Notes: generated by a model not told the origin, from the letters alone. A stretch of 64,000 nucleotides of DNA from Myxococcus stipitatus (GCF_037414475.1 NZ_CP147913.1:2108001-2172000); one strand, 5' to 3'. Positions 9,477 through 18,079 are shown, counted from the stretch's first letter. Numbers and translations: made by a program.

Positions 9477-9689
9477 GTGAGCCACTGGATGCGACTGTTC
9501 CACCGCTGGGTGTCCATCGTCTTCACCGTCACCGTCATCGCCAACTTCGCCGTCATGGGACAGCAGCCGCCCCCGCCGTGGATTGTCTACTCGCCGCTGC
9601 CCCCGCTCTTCCTGCTCCTGTTCTCGGGGCTGTATCTGTTCGCCCTGCCGTACATCGCGAAGTGGCGCGCCGCTCGCCGCACGGCCTGA
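9477..9689 (+). CDS. Small two-helix membrane protein
   Basis: A 70-residue protein starting at GTG 9477, with GAGGA 8 nt upstream. An ATG at 9408 in the same frame would add a Pro/Arg-rich stretch that does not look coding. Two hydrophobic helices (WVSIVFTVTVIANFAVMG and PPLFLLLFSGLYLFALPYI) flank a proline-rich turn, and the C-terminus is basic, predicting an inner-membrane hairpin. No enzyme motif is visible. A conserved repeat element precedes it. Confidence 0.65.
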   Translation: MSHWMRLFHRWVSIVFTVTVIANFAVMGQQPPPPWIVYSPLPPLFLLLFSGLYLFALPYIAKWRAARRTA

Positions 9690-9707
9690 GCGGCGCGACG
9701 CACTCCG

Positions 9708-11237
9708 CTACGGCGAGCCGCGCGACGGGGGCGTCCCTGGGCCCGCCTTCGTACCGGCCGAGGGGGGCGCGAAGGAAGGCAGGGGGAACCCAGGCACCGG
9801 CAGCGTCACCTCGTGCGGCAGACCCGCCGTCTTGCCGGTCCTGAGGAACTCGTAGACCGCGCTCTTCGCGGCCGGCTCGTTCCGGAGCAGGTAGAACGTG
9901 CCGTCATGGCCGCCTCGGTGCACCTGGATGGCATGGCCATTGGGGAAGAACGGCAACAGGCCCAGCGTGTTGTCGATGGGCGTCGAGGTGTCCCAATCCC
10001 CGTGCACGAACACGACGGGAATCGGGCTCGGCACGGGCTTGCGCAGCGCATCCCCCATGTCCTGGGTGGGCCAGTCCCCCGCCGACGCGATGTTCGACTC
10101 GAAGTTCCAGGTCCCCAACAGCGCGACGGCGGGGTCGGTCCGGAGCTGGTGCTCACGCTCGGCGGTGACGCCCAGGCTGCTGTCAATCAACGGGCCGATG
10201 AGCTTCGTCTTGCCCGCCGCCCGCCCGGCGATGGTCTCGCGCGCCCAGTCCTCGTAGTGCCCGTGGTAGAGCGAGAGGATGAAGGCCGGCCATTGCTCGC
10301 CCTCCTGGGTGTGGCTGTTCATCGCCAGTTGGAGGTCCTCGGCGCCCAGGACCACGGTCCGCTCCTTGCCCTCGCTGTCGCGGACCTGCACACGCACGGG
10401 CCCCTCGGCGAAGCGGCGGTGCAGGGTCCTCACGGCCTCCATCACTCCACCTTCGGGACGGTAGGGCGCGAGGCCCGCGTCGCGGTCCGCGTCATAGGCG
10501 ATGCGCTGGAGCGCCCCGAAGACATGTGAAGGCATGTCATAGCCATTGTTCAGCGGCTCCACTCCCGACAGCACCGCGCGGGCGACAATCTCTGGATGCA
10601 GCCGCATCACCGCCAGGCTCCACTGCGACCCGAAGCTGCCACCGAACAGGCTGATCTTCGAATAGCCCAGCGCGCGGCGCAGGGCGTCCACGTCGGCGAC
10701 GAACTCGCTGATGTCGTAGCCCGACAGGTCCTTCTCCGGGTTCTCCGCGATGGCCTTCCGGGCCACGGCGCGCATGGCCTCGGCGTCCTCCTTCACGGAG
10801 GCGGGGCGGTCCAGAGGCGTGGCGAAGTTCGCGGCCTCGAGCATCTCGCCTCGCCGGGTGAACCCACGCTGCTCCAGCACCACCAGGTCGCCCACGGCGC
10901 CGAAGGTCAGCCAGGAGCGCAGCCGACCCTTGCCCGCGGCGTCATTGTCGATGAGCGAACCCAGGACGCTCAGGCCCGGCCCCCCCGGCAACCAGAACAC
11001 GGGAGGAGCCCCCGTGGGCCGCGGCGCCTTGAGGCGAGCAAAGCCCACGCCGATGAGGCGGCTCTTCGGATTGCGCCGGCTCTCGGGGACATAGAGGGTC
11101 CCCAGTTCGTAGTTCACCCGAGTCCCTGGCTCGAGCTCCACGGTGCCTCGCTCGATGACGACTTCCCCGGGTTTGTGCTGTCCGGCCAAGGCCCCAAGCG
11201 GAAGAAGCAGCAACACAGAGAGCAAGACCACGCGCAT
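9708..11237 (-). CDS. Secreted alpha/beta hydrolase (proline iminopeptidase / TAP-like)
   Basis: A 509-residue protein. ATG 11237 is chosen because it starts a Sec signal peptide (VVLLSVLLLLPLGALA); the open frame upstream of it runs antisense to the VOC gene and is spurious. Core motifs are the oxyanion region PVFWLPGGPGLSVLG, the nucleophile elbow FGGSFGS with Ser201, an acid in FVHGDWDTSTP and a histidine in HRGGHDGTF. The layout matches large TAP-like/S33 peptidases that take amino acids or short peptides from the N-terminus of substrates. Periplasmic or extracellular action on peptides is inferred. Confidence 0.82.
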   Translation of the reverse strand: MRVVLLSVLLLLPLGALAGQHKPGEVVIERGTVELEPGTRVNYELGTLYVPESRRNPKSRLIGVGFARLKAPRPTGAPPVFWLPGGPGLSVLGSLIDNDAAGKGRLRSWLTFGAVGDLVVLEQRGFTRRGEMLEAANFATPLDRPASVKEDAEAMRAVARKAIAENPEKDLSGYDISEFVADVDALRRALGYSKISLFGGSFGSQWSLAVMRLHPEIVARAVLSGVEPLNNGYDMPSHVFGALQRIAYDADRDAGLAPYRPEGGVMEAVRTLHRRFAEGPVRVQVRDSEGKERTVVLGAEDLQLAMNSHTQEGEQWPAFILSLYHGHYEDWARETIAGRAAGKTKLIGPLIDSSLGVTAEREHQLRTDPAVALLGTWNFESNIASAGDWPTQDMGDALRKPVPSPIPVVFVHGDWDTSTPIDNTLGLLPFFPNGHAIQVHRGGHDGTFYLLRNEPAAKSAVYEFLRTGKTAGLPHEVTLPVPGFPLPSFAPPSAGTKAGPGTPPSRGSP

Positions 11238-11337
11238 AGATTGAACCCGTCCGGAGTTGTCACATCGTTGCATGACGCCGGCCCATGAAAACACCGGCTC
11301 CGCGAATATTCCGAACGAACGGGAACAAACCGCCCCA

Positions 11338-11394
11338 CGCAATCGAGCAGGATTGGAGAAGCAGCCTCCGGCGCGAATCGCCACATTGGCGCCA
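11338..11394 (+). repeat. Copy 2 of the ~57-bp conserved intergenic element
   Basis: This copy matches 9360-9416 and ends at the start codon of the VOC protein gene, so here the element occupies the promoter and leader. The near-invariant core is the first 25 bases. Confidence 0.55.
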
Positions 11395-11795
11395 TGACCT
11401 TGAAACTCTCCATCTCGCATCTCTCCGTGGACAACCCCGAGCAGGCGCTGGCGTTCTATCGGGATGTCCTGGGCCTGAAGCTCGTCGGTGATGTCGCCCA
11501 GGGTGAGCTCCGCTGGCTCACGCTGGCGTCTCCCGACCAACCGGACGTCAAGCTCGTGCTGAGCCAGCCTCACGCGGGCCGCACCCAGGAGGACGGCGAT
11601 GCCATGGCCCGACTGCTGGCCAAGGGGACGCTGGGCGGCGTCATCTTCAACAGCAGCAATCTGGACGCGACGTTCGAGAAGCTGCGCGCCGCGGGAGCGG
11701 ACATCGTGCAGGCCCCCACGGACCAGCCGTGGGGAGTCCGCGACTGCGCCGTGCGCGACCCCGCCGGCAACATGATTCGCATCAACCAGGCCTGA
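11394..11795 (+). CDS. VOC superfamily (glyoxalase/bleomycin-resistance) protein
   Basis: A 133-residue single VOC-domain protein with paired beta-alpha-beta-beta-beta modules. ISHLSVDNPEQALAFYRDVLGLK opens module one, and the end PAGNMIRINQA is the usual module-two terminus. Metal-ligand candidates include His9, but the closing position holds Ile/Arg rather than the usual Glu, so metal binding is uncertain. The function could be lactoylglutathione-lyase-like, dioxygenase-like or drug binding. It is divergent from the secreted hydrolase gene. Confidence 0.8.
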   Translation: MTLKLSISHLSVDNPEQALAFYRDVLGLKLVGDVAQGELRWLTLASPDQPDVKLVLSQPHAGRTQEDGDAMARLLAKGTLGGVIFNSSNLDATFEKLRAAGADIVQAPTDQPWGVRDCAVRDPAGNMIRINQA

Positions 11796-11939
11796 ACCGG
11801 ACTCGCTGTTCACCGGTTCGGACCGCCACTCGCCGGGCCCGGGCGCGCATTCACAGATGCGGCCCGAGGCGCGCGCTTCCGCCCCCTAATGTTTCTCCCC
11901 GCTGAGCCATCCATCCCCTTCAGCGCAGGGAGAATCGCC

Positions 11940-13070
11940 GTGTCCCACTTCCTTCCCACCCGCCGGGCCCTCCTCGCGGGGGCCGCCGCGACCACCGCTG
12001 GACTCGCGCTCCGGCCCGAGCTTTCCCTCGCAGCCTCCGCCTCGCGCCGGCCTCCGAGCGAGGACCCCGTCCGGCTCTTCTCCAACGAGAACCGCTACGG
12101 GCCGTGCGAAGGCGCCCTGCGCGCGATGCGGGAGTCGCTCCACCTCGCCAGCCGCTACGCGGCCATGGACAGCACGGCGACCTTGAAGAAGCTCATCGCG
12201 GAACAAGAGGGCCTGACACCCGAGCACGTCCTGCTCACCTCCGGCGCCTTCGAGGCGCTGACGCTCATCGCGAACAAGTTCGCCCCAGGTGGCAGCGTCG
12301 TCTGTTCGGAGCGCGTCTATGACGTCATCCCCGTCTATTCCGCGCAGGCCGGGGGCAAGGTGGAGCGCGTCCCGCTCGATGCGTCCCTCGCGCATGACCT
12401 GAAGGCCATGGAGGCGCGCGTGGGCGCCGACACGCGGCTGGTGTCCGTGTGCAACCCCAGCAACCCCACGGGCACCGTCGTGGACTCCGCGAAGCTGCGC
12501 GCCTTCTGCGAAGCGGTGTCTCCCCGGGCATCCGTGCTGGTGGACGAGGTGTACCTGCACTACCTGGAGCCCGCTCCCGGCCTGTCCATGGTGGACCTGG
12601 TGCGCGCGGGGAAGAACGTCATCATCACCCGCTCGTTCTCCAAGATTTTCGGCCTGGCGGGCATGCGCGTGGGCTACGCGCTGGCCCAACCCGCGCTCAT
12701 CAAGCAACTGCACGACCGACGCGCCTCGCTGCTCAGCTCCGTCTCCACCGTGGCGGCCATCGCGAGCCTCCAGGACACGACCTACGTCTCGCGCATGCGC
12801 AAGCTCAACGCCGAGGCACGCAAGGTCACCACCGCGGTCCTGGACGAGGTGGGCATGAAGTACATCCCGGGCCACGCCAACTTCCTCTGGATTCCGCTCA
12901 ACGCGAACCAGTTCGACCTGCCCGCGCGCTTCGCGCCCCACGGCTTCCACCTGCGGACGAACCCGCGCGAATCCATCCCCGCGGAGGTGTCCGCGCTCCG
13001 GTTGACCATCGGCACCGTGGAGGAGATGCGCACGTTCGGCACCCTCCTCCGCTCGGTGCTGAAGAGCTGA
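11940..13070 (+). CDS. Histidinol-phosphate-aminotransferase-like PLP enzyme with Tat-type signal
   Basis: A 376-residue fold-type I aminotransferase. GTG 11940 is chosen because GGGAG precedes it and the product starts with a twin-arginine signal (PTRRALLAGAAATTAGLA). Catalytic motifs are the cofactor contacts NPSNPTG and DEVYLHYLEP, and the PLP lysine Lys235 in SFSKIFGLAGMRVGY. Class I/II enzymes of the HisC-like branch act on amino acids or amines. Export of a folded, cofactor-loaded enzyme by Tat would place it in the periplasm, which is rare but known for annotated Tat aminotransferases of this branch. It stands alone, not in a his operon. Confidence 0.82.
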   Translation: MSHFLPTRRALLAGAAATTAGLALRPELSLAASASRRPPSEDPVRLFSNENRYGPCEGALRAMRESLHLASRYAAMDSTATLKKLIAEQEGLTPEHVLLTSGAFEALTLIANKFAPGGSVVCSERVYDVIPVYSAQAGGKVERVPLDASLAHDLKAMEARVGADTRLVSVCNPSNPTGTVVDSAKLRAFCEAVSPRASVLVDEVYLHYLEPAPGLSMVDLVRAGKNVIITRSFSKIFGLAGMRVGYALAQPALIKQLHDRRASLLSSVSTVAAIASLQDTTYVSRMRKLNAEARKVTTAVLDEVGMKYIPGHANFLWIPLNANQFDLPARFAPHGFHLRTNPRESIPAEVSALRLTIGTVEEMRTFGTLLRSVLKS

Positions 13071-13145
13071 GGCGCACCGGGCGGACAGGTGAGCTTCCAC
13101 CTCGCCTGCGACCGCGTGCCGAATCCACTCTGCTAGGTTGACGCC

Positions 13146-14234
13146 ATGAAACACCGTCCGGCCCCGTCGCCATCCTTCTGGACCCTCCAAGTTGGAGGGT
13201 GGGGCCTCTACGCCGTCCTGCTCATCATCACGTTCCTCCCCCCGCACGCTGGCGATGGCAAGGCGCTGTCCCTGCTGATGGCCAAGGGCGTGCGCGCGGT
13301 GTTCGGACTGTGCCTCACCAGCGTCATGCGGCTGGCGTATCAGCGGCTGTTCCCGGGCACGTTCCAGCGGCAGGCCGTGTGGGCCATGGCCACGAGCGCC
13401 GTGGTGGGTGGGGTCTGGGTGGTGCTGGGGGAAGCGTGGGCGACCTGGCTGTACCCCACATACAACTGGCGGACCAACCTCATGCTGCTCCCCAGGTCCG
13501 CGCTCGACTACGCCGTCACGCTCCTGGGTTGGAGCGGGCTGTACTTCGGCATCAAGCACGCCCGGGCGTGGCAGGGCGAGCGGGAGCGGGCCCTCAGGGC
13601 GGACACCCTCGCGCAGGAGGCACGGCTCGCCTCGCTGCGGCACCAGATGCATCCGCACTTCCTGTTCAACGCGCTCACCTCCGTGCGCGCGCTCATTGGC
13701 GAGGACCCGGTCCGCGCCCGGCGCATGGTGACGGAGATGGCGGACTTCCTGCGCTTCTCGCTCCAGAAGGGAGACTTCCCGCATGTCCCCTTGGAGGAGG
13801 AGCTGTCCATGGTGCGCAGCTACCTGAGCATCGAGTCGGTGCGCTTCGAGGAGAAGCTGGACGTGAGCCTGTCGGTGATGCCGGGCACGGAGCGGCTCAC
13901 CGTGCCCGCCTTCCTCATCCAGCCGCTGGTGGACAACGCGGTGAAGCACGGCCTGGCGTCGGGGATTCTGCCGGTGCGAGTGCGCATCCAGGTGACGCGG
14001 GAGCAGGACGTGCTGCGCATCCGCGTGGACAACACGGGCAAGTGGGCGCCGCCCTCTCGCGAACCAGACCCGCAAGGCACGGGCACGGGCCTGCGCAACG
14101 TGCGCGAGCGGCTGGCCCAGCTCTTCGCGGAGCGCGCGAAGCTGGAGTCCTCGGAGTCCGACGGCTGGGTGCACACCGTGGCCGAATTGCCCGCGATGGA
14201 GTGGACGCCCGTTCTCGCCACGGAGGCCGCGTGA
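13146..14234 (+). CDS. LytS/YehU-type sensor histidine kinase
   Basis: A 362-residue membrane kinase. Four hydrophobic helices lie in residues 10-140, followed by a His_kinase domain with MHPHFLFNALTSVRALI (phospho-acceptor His171 candidate). The ATPase part follows with LIQPLVDNAVKHGL and GTGTGLRNVRERL. It has no separate periplasmic sensor domain. The stop codon overlaps the GTG start of the LytTR regulator, so the pair is translationally coupled. Confidence 0.9.
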   Translation: MKHRPAPSPSFWTLQVGGWGLYAVLLIITFLPPHAGDGKALSLLMAKGVRAVFGLCLTSVMRLAYQRLFPGTFQRQAVWAMATSAVVGGVWVVLGEAWATWLYPTYNWRTNLMLLPRSALDYAVTLLGWSGLYFGIKHARAWQGERERALRADTLAQEARLASLRHQMHPHFLFNALTSVRALIGEDPVRARRMVTEMADFLRFSLQKGDFPHVPLEEELSMVRSYLSIESVRFEEKLDVSLSVMPGTERLTVPAFLIQPLVDNAVKHGLASGILPVRVRIQVTREQDVLRIRVDNTGKWAPPSREPDPQGTGTGLRNVRERLAQLFAERAKLESSESDGWVHTVAELPAMEWTPVLATEAA

Positions 14235-14974
14235 GCACGCCACTGAGAGCCCTGGTGGTGGATGACGAGCGCCTGGCTCGGAGCGAGCTGCGCGAGCTGC
14301 TGTCGCCCTTCCCGCACGTGAAGGTGGTGGGCGAGGCGGACAGCGTGGCGTCCGCCCTCGCGCGCATCGAGGAGCTCAAGCCCGAGCTGCTCTTCCTCGA
14401 CGTGCAGATGCCGGGCGAAGGGGGCTTCGATTTGCTCGCGCGGCTGCCCGCGCATCCGTTCGAGGTGATTTTCGTGACGGCCTACGACGCGCACGCCCTG
14501 CGCGCGTTCGAGGTCAACGCGCTGGACTACCTGCTCAAGCCAGTGCATCCCGACCGGCTCGCGAGGACGTTGGCGCGGCTCTCGGAGAAGGAGTCCGGCA
14601 AGTCCGCTCCCGCGCAGGCGGTGAGCCGCCACAAGCTGGCGGAGGGTGACTTGCTGTTCCTGGAGGACGGCGCGAAGTCCCGCTTCGTGCGGGTGGACCA
14701 CCTCGTGTGCCTGCGAGGCGCGGGCGACTACGTGGAGCTGGTCACCTCGGATGGCAGGCGCAGCCTTTCACCGCGCCCCCTGAAGGACTGGGAGCAGCGG
14801 CTTCCGGAGCGGACCTTCGCGCGGCTGCACCGCTCCGCGCTGGTCAACCTGTCCTTCGTCGAGCGCGTGGACAAGAGCCTGAGCGGAGGTGGTGAGGTCT
14901 TCGTGCGTGGCCTCGAGGAGCCGCTGCCCCTCAGCCGAAGCCACGCGGCGGCGCTACGCGAGCGGTTCGGCTGA
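14231..14974 (+). CDS. LytTR-family response regulator
   Basis: A 247-residue protein starting at GTG 14231 and overlapping the kinase stop by 4 bp. The receiver domain (1-120) has the acidic pair Asp11-Asp12, phospho-acceptor Asp57 (LLFLDVQMPG), Thr in FVTAYD and Lys in LLKPVHP. The C-terminal LytTR DNA-binding domain (about 140-245) contains ICLRGAGDYVELV-like and FARLHRSALVNLSFVERV motifs. It is the cognate regulator of the LytS-type kinase; no target genes are evident nearby. Confidence 0.92.
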   Translation: MSTPLRALVVDDERLARSELRELLSPFPHVKVVGEADSVASALARIEELKPELLFLDVQMPGEGGFDLLARLPAHPFEVIFVTAYDAHALRAFEVNALDYLLKPVHPDRLARTLARLSEKESGKSAPAQAVSRHKLAEGDLLFLEDGAKSRFVRVDHLVCLRGAGDYVELVTSDGRRSLSPRPLKDWEQRLPERTFARLHRSALVNLSFVERVDKSLSGGGEVFVRGLEEPLPLSRSHAAALRERFG

Positions 14975-15067
14975 CCTGCGCACGGCAAGCCCGCCATTGC
15001 GCTGGCGGCAGGCATCTTCCGAAGGACTCCAGGCGCCGCCACGGAGTCTGCCCCCGCGCGCTTCGCG

Positions 15068-15160
15068 TCAGTGCCTCATGGCGGGCCACATGGCCACCAT
15101 GAGCAGGATGAACATCGCAAAGCCCGACACATGGATGGCAGTGAGCAGAAGATGGTCCAT
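15068..15160 (-). CDS. 30-residue hydrophobic microprotein (candidate)
   Basis: A reading frame ATG 15160 to TGA 15068 encodes 30 residues: MDHLLLTAIHVSGF followed by a hydrophobic run AMFILLMVAMW and PAMRH. One transmembrane helix with a basic end is predicted. It starts 21 nt after the stop of the DUF1023 hydrolase gene on the same strand, with GGTGA just upstream, so translational coupling is possible. It is too short for statistical gene finding. The case rests on position, hydrophobicity and spacing. Confidence 0.4.
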   Translation of the reverse strand: MDHLLLTAIHVSGFAMFILLMVAMWPAMRH

Positions 15161-15181
15161 CCCGTCACCGAGCGCTCCAGC

Positions 15182-16582
15182 TCACGACACGGGGCGCTTC
15201 CCCTCGGGGTCGATGACACGGTTGCCCTTGAACCAGTCGTGCTCCCCGTAGCGGTGCGCGGCGCGGTCCACGCCGCCGTAGTTCCCGGTGACGATGTCGG
15301 CCAGGTTCGCCAGGGACTCGGAGCCCTCGTTGTAATACTTCGAGTGGTCTCCCATGTTGCTCTTGTCGCCCCGGTCCTTGGCCTCGGCGGTGAAGCGCTT
15401 CGCGCCGAACTTGTTCTCGGTGGGGTCCTGGCCCAGCGGATCTCCCGGCAGGTTGCTCCCGTTCAACCACGAGACGAAGTCCTTGCTCGCCGAACCCGAC
15501 CAGACATGGCCGTTGGCGAGCTGGGGCTCGTAGTCCTTCACGGACTTCGCGCTGCCCGCGCCCGGGCTGCCGATGAGGACCAGGTCATCCGCCTGGAGGT
15601 TGTTCTTGTCGGCCGCGATGGAGGCCGTGGTGCTGCCATAGCTGTGACCGATGACCGTCACGTGGGGCTGGTTGCCATCGCGGCTGGCGCGGATGCCGGC
15701 CACGTCCGCGGCCAACAGCTTCGCCCCGTTCTCCGCGGCGTTGTCGGAGGCCACGTTCTGGAAGCCCGGCGCGTCGTAGCCCATCCAGGCGACGGTGGCG
15801 ACCTCACCCCGCTCCGTTCCCGCGGCCTTGTGCAGCCGCAGCGCGTCGCTGGTGATGTTGTCCATGTAGCCGCGCACGTCCGAGTTCAACCCCGGCACGC
15901 TGACGGACACATGCTTCGCCGTGTCCAGGTTGCCCGCGACGATGGCCGCGCGCCCCTCGCCCTTGACGAAGGCGGAGTCATAGACGAGCAACTGCGCCGA
16001 GCCCGCCTCCTTCGCCGTGCGGTCCAACTGCTTCTGGACCGCGTTCGCGTTCTCCAGCTGGCGCTGCTTCTCGTTGGAGAGGAACTTCTCGGGCGGCTCG
16101 GTCTTCGCGCTGCCGGGGCGCAGCAGGTCCCGGAGCTTGTCGCCCAGGGACATGTGCTTCAGGTGGTCGGCCTTGGCCTGCTTCGCCTCGGCGTTGAGCT
16201 GCGCGATTTCATTCTTCAACTGCACGCGGTTCGCGCTGTCGCGCACCGAGGCCGGCAGCCCATCCATGGAGCCCACCTTCTTGGGGTCCGCGCTGATGGC
16301 CTGCATCTGCTCCGTCGGGGACAGCCCCTTCCACCAACCCGCGCGCGCCTTGGGGTCCGCCGGCGCTCCGTCCAACGCGCCGGAAACGGCCTGGGTCTTC
16401 TCCCCCGTGAGCTTCTCCGCGCCCACCTTCTTCGGCCCCTCGAAGGCCGACAGCGTCTGAAGGGGCTTCTCCGCGGCGCCCTTCGGTTTCTCGACGGCCT
16501 TCTCCGTGGCGACTCGCGCGGCCTCGGCACGTCGACGGGCAGCCTCGGCTGCGTTGCGCTGGGTGGGTGCGATTCCGGCCAT
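15182..16582 (-). CDS. DUF1023-type alpha/beta hydrolase (no signal peptide)
   Basis: A 466-residue protein. The first 60 residues are Ala/Lys/Glu-rich and disordered-looking. A helical region follows (SPTEQMQAISADPKKVGSMD, then SVRDSANRVQLKNEIAQL), which is the typical lead-in of DUF1023 (Abhydrolase_8) proteins. The catalytic domain has VIGHSYGST with nucleophile Ser314, and a late histidine in the YGEHDWFK region. No Sec or Tat signal is present, although the family is often cell-surface or secreted in actinobacteria. It lies 137 bp downstream of an unknown 336-residue gene and upstream of a microprotein frame. A lipase/esterase or secreted-effector role is inferred only. Confidence 0.78.
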   Translation of the reverse strand: MAGIAPTQRNAAEAARRRAEAARVATEKAVEKPKGAAEKPLQTLSAFEGPKKVGAEKLTGEKTQAVSGALDGAPADPKARAGWWKGLSPTEQMQAISADPKKVGSMDGLPASVRDSANRVQLKNEIAQLNAEAKQAKADHLKHMSLGDKLRDLLRPGSAKTEPPEKFLSNEKQRQLENANAVQKQLDRTAKEAGSAQLLVYDSAFVKGEGRAAIVAGNLDTAKHVSVSVPGLNSDVRGYMDNITSDALRLHKAAGTERGEVATVAWMGYDAPGFQNVASDNAAENGAKLLAADVAGIRASRDGNQPHVTVIGHSYGSTTASIAADKNNLQADDLVLIGSPGAGSAKSVKDYEPQLANGHVWSGSASKDFVSWLNGSNLPGDPLGQDPTENKFGAKRFTAEAKDRGDKSNMGDHSKYYNEGSESLANLADIVTGNYGGVDRAAHRYGEHDWFKGNRVIDPEGKRPVS

Positions 16583-16661
16583 GACATCGCCTCATGGAGT
16601 AGGGGGATGCTGAATCATCGGCGCCGGTGAGAAAATGTTTCCTGAGGTCTGGGAAAAGATG

Positions 16662-16696
16662 AAGGCCCGGGGTCGCGCGATGCGACCGCCGGGCCT
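16662..16696 (-). terminator. Hairpin after the unknown 336-residue gene
   Basis: A strong stem (AAGGCCCGG paired with CCGGGCCTT, extended by GTCGC/GCGAC) begins 23 bp after the stop of the gene above it on the minus strand, with CATCTTTT following. It separates that gene from the DUF1023 hydrolase transcript. Confidence 0.6.
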
Positions 16697-16719
16697 TGTT
16701 TCAACGGATCGAGCGAAGA

Positions 16720-17730
16720 CTACTTGTTGGGGTTGTCCACGCCGTTGTTCGTCCAGGTGTAGCGCTGAATCCAGTCACCGCCGATGCCCGGCCCCTGCTC
16801 GCGCTTGCGGTCACCCACGAGCGACGGCGGCAGGCCCTTGTCCTGGAAGCTGGCGGGGACGCGCGTGCCCGACTCGAAGTGCGAGTTGTTGACGACCTCG
16901 TAGCTGAGGTTGGGCTTGCCCGTCTTCTCGTCGATGCCCGTGCACGTCACCTGGGTGCGGTACGAGCCGATGAACCACTCCAGCGAGGTGTGCTTGTTCT
17001 TGCTGTTCTCCGCGGTGTCCTCGCCGGCGAAGACATAGAGCGCCTTGTCCTTCACTTCCTTGCTGGCACCCTCGGGAGGGAACGTGTCACCCGGCTTCGG
17101 GTTCGGGTACATCTTGAAGAACTCTTCGGTCACCTTCTGCTGGTGAGGACGTCCCGCCAGGTCATCCGTGTAGGCGTTGTTGCTGACGTTGACGCGGTCG
17201 GTGCCGTCGGCCGTCTTGTCCCACGTGCCCAGGTCCTTGGGCTTCTCCTCGAGCAGCCACGTGCCCCACAGCTTCGGCCAGTCGCCCTTGAGCTTCTGCC
17301 CCGTCTGAGGGTCCGTGGTGCGGTTGATGCCCTCCAGGTCCACGCGGCCCAGCGTCTTCAGGCTCTGCGTGAGCGAGGAGTCCTTGCCGGTAATCACCTC
17401 GGACGTCTTGGCCAGCGCGTCCACGCCGAACTCGCCCGCCTTCAACAGCTTGTCCGTCGCGCCGTCCGGCAGCAGCGAGGTGGCGCCGTGGTAGGCCACG
17501 CGCAGGCCGCCCTGGAGGGCGTCGCGGGCCAGGTCCCCGGGGTCCGTCACGGCCTTCTTGAGCGTGTCCGTGACGGGGTTGTGCTTCACGTCCTCGAAGA
17601 CGTCCTTCGAGGTGTCCACGACCGCCTTCTTCACGTCCTTCGCCTTGTCGACGACGGTGTCCTTCACCTCGTTGACAGTCGACGTCACCTTCCGCTTCAC
17701 ATCGCTGAAGCTAGGGATACCGAAACCCAT
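16720..17730 (-). CDS. Unknown 336-residue protein with amphipathic N-terminus
   Basis: Not recognised. Residues 1-60 contain a lysine-rich heptad-like stretch (VKRKVTSTVNEVKDTVVDKA, then KDVKKAVVDTSKDVF), predicted as a long amphipathic helix. Residues 70-150 look helical, and the rest resembles a compact mixed domain ending in IQRYTWTNNGVDNPNK. There is no signal peptide or membrane helix. A single internal Cys is visible (VTCTGIDE). The start at ATG 17730 is preceded by gaggttt. It neighbours the DUF1023 hydrolase but is separated by a terminator. Confidence 0.6.
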   Translation of the reverse strand: MGFGIPSFSDVKRKVTSTVNEVKDTVVDKAKDVKKAVVDTSKDVFEDVKHNPVTDTLKKAVTDPGDLARDALQGGLRVAYHGATSLLPDGATDKLLKAGEFGVDALAKTSEVITGKDSSLTQSLKTLGRVDLEGINRTTDPQTGQKLKGDWPKLWGTWLLEEKPKDLGTWDKTADGTDRVNVSNNAYTDDLAGRPHQQKVTEEFFKMYPNPKPGDTFPPEGASKEVKDKALYVFAGEDTAENSKNKHTSLEWFIGSYRTQVTCTGIDEKTGKPNLSYEVVNNSHFESGTRVPASFQDKGLPPSLVGDRKREQGPGIGGDWIQRYTWTNNGVDNPNK

Positions 17731-17801
17731 GGGGGAAACCTCTCTGGAATTGGCGGCAACGACCTATGCTGAGTTATCGCCCCAGGGCCCCCGATTGTTT
17801 C

Positions 17802-18044
17802 TCACAAATCGAGACCCCTGATTTCCTTCGAGGAAGCGGGCACCGTCGAGCTCGCGGAGAACACGTACCGGAGCAGCAGCGCCCCCACGGCCACCGACGC
17901 GCTGAGCACCGACATCTCCACCAGCGCCCCCTGTCGCTCCAACAGTCGCAGCAACCCTGTCAACCCCGGGGGTGACGGATTCGGCCCTTCTCCAGGAACA
18001 GCCGTGTCCGACCTCCAGCACCAGACCGCTGCCGACAACGACAC
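17802..18044 (-). pseudogene. Possible remnant of an NrfD/PsrC-like membrane subunit
   Basis: An 80-codon minus-strand frame (GTG 18044) whose C-terminal half, MSVLSASVAVGALLLRYVFS, resembles the last helix of polysulfide-reductase NrfD subunits (a glycine-rich helix ending LLLRYVF). In the neighbouring frame 18048, SGLVLEVGHG also resembles an NrfD helix, suggesting a frameshifted fragment. No upstream continuation is readable. Similarity is by eye only. Confidence 0.25.
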
Positions 18045-18064
18045 TCATTATCGATTTCGCCTCA

Positions 18065-18079
18065 GGACCTTAGAGGTCC
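18065..18079. promoter_or_regulatory. Short palindrome GGACCT-TAG-AGGTCC
   Basis: A perfect 6-bp inverted repeat around 3 nt, about 170 bp upstream of the desaturase start, in the region expected to hold its promoter. It could be an operator half-site pair; no regulator is identified. Confidence 0.3.

Noticed and set aside
11886..14243. A 785-codon antisense frame over the aminotransferase and kinase genes
   Set aside because: It is the shadow of two well-supported plus-strand genes; its composition is typical of GC-rich antisense.
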